Assembly: GCA_963822615.1 (NCBI GenBank)
Contig: CAWGIM010000027.1
Coordinates: 16,738 to 80,737, forward strand
Direction: 5' to 3'
DNA length: 64,000 bases
DNA from: Trebonia sp963822615
GTDB taxonomy: Bacteria > Actinomycetota > Actinomycetes > Streptosporangiales > Streptosporangiaceae
Under the pieces are notes generated by a model, which ran no database searches, was not told the DNA's origin, and was given only the letters and a program-made list of their open reading frames with translations. The position numbers were made by a program, and so were the translations under genes. The stretch's first letter is position 1; each line of letters starts with the position of its first letter. This document shows positions 63,843-64,000 of this stretch, piece by piece.

Positions 63843-64000
63843 CTTCCCGGGCGGCGAGCGCGGCGTTGCGGGCCTGCCGGGGCTCGATTCCGTGCTGGCG
63901 GAGCCTGCGGGTCAGGGTCTGGGGCGCGACGGGCCGTGCGGCCGACCGGCCGCGGAACAGCGGGCGGCAGCCGGGGTCGCGGGGGTGCGCGGGGGCTGCG
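63826..64000 (-). CDS. C-terminal end of an unidentified gene running off the window
   Basis: A frame open to the right edge reads on the minus strand FRGRSAARPVAPQTLTRRLR and QHGIEPRQARNAALAAREVS, ending with TAG at 63826. The RRLRQHGI...ARNAAL pattern resembles the C-terminal region of tyrosine-recombinase-like actinobacterial proteins, but the catalytic residues would lie outside what is visible or are missing, so the match is weak. Overlaps the convergent kinase gene by 17 bases. Confidence 0.45.
   Translation of the reverse strand, partial: AAPAHPRDPGCRPLFRGRSAARPVAPQTLTRRLRQHGIEPRQARNAALAAREVSLFG

Noticed and set aside
1..64000. tRNA, rRNA or intact insertion sequence
   Set aside because: Looked for cloverleaf-like and transposase motifs by eye; none found. 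A tool search would be needed to exclude short RNAs.

Overview
The window is high-GC, gene-dense DNA (roughly 70% GC by eye) from an actinomycete. The evidence is the many GTG starts, ATGA/GTGA start-stop overlaps, long antisense open frames, a DUF222/13E12-type HNH gene, and several short-chain dehydrogenases (SDRs) of the mycofactocin-coupled type. I cannot name the genus. No rRNA, tRNA, CRISPR array or intact insertion sequence was seen.

About 50 kb (positions 1-52,000) is a catabolic island. Left block (1-5522, minus strand): a translationally coupled operon of a metal-dependent amidohydrolase, a thiolase-like protein with its Zn-ribbon/OB-fold (DUF35) partner, a small unknown protein, an SDR, a TIM-barrel isomerase and a zinc alcohol dehydrogenase; a TetR regulator is divergent from it. 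Next (6352-13773, minus): a second amidohydrolase with a PPOX-like protein, then two MaoC-like hydratase halves, an SDR, a two-domain CaiB/BaiF CoA-transferase broken by a one-base frameshift, and a DUF2889 protein. Then (13921-17362, minus) a mycofactocin-type SDR, a [3Fe-4S] ferredoxin, a cytochrome P450 and an alcohol dehydrogenase, with a divergent aldehyde dehydrogenase at 17481-18917. After a lipoprotein solute-binding protein come two more P450s paralogous to the first, an SRPBCC protein and two SDRs (20666-25633, minus).

At 25860-28855 (plus) lies an SDR-ferredoxin-SDR-hydrolase operon. A 17-nt sequence in its upstream region recurs exactly, inverted, upstream of an IclR regulator at 29760, which suggests autoregulation plus control of this operon. 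A VOC protein and a Rieske ring-hydroxylating oxygenase (29929-32196) share a different palindrome, TTCCGGT-N-ACCGGAA. A decayed HepT-like gene, a dehydrogenase/carboxymuconolactone-decarboxylase fusion and the HNH gene follow. From 35965 to 46374 come three related VOC proteins, a dienelactone-hydrolase-like protein, a cupin, a single-domain CaiB/BaiF protein, a fused DUF35-thiolase, a third amidohydrolase, a SnoaL-like protein, an aldehyde dehydrogenase and another mycofactocin-type SDR.

Together these genes look like a route in which a hydrophobic, probably cyclic or terpenoid/steroid-like substrate is hydroxylated (P450s, Rieske), oxidised by SDR, alcohol and aldehyde dehydrogenases, activated as a CoA ester (CaiB/BaiF), hydrated (MaoC pair), cleaved aldolytically (thiolase-like/DUF35 pairs) and decarboxylated or ring-opened (amidohydrolases, VOC, dienelactone hydrolase). 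The substrate is inferred, not shown.

The right part is more ordinary: sulfate activation genes cysD-cysNC-cysQ with an unknown partner (46481-51154), an epimerase, a PPOX protein, a branched-chain-type ABC importer in which both permeases and the first ATPase are one 1022-residue polypeptide (53397-58621), a VOC protein, an F420-type NADP reductase-like protein, a GH15 glucan/trehalose hydrolase, an amidase, a small P-loop kinase, and the 3' end of a gene running off the right edge.
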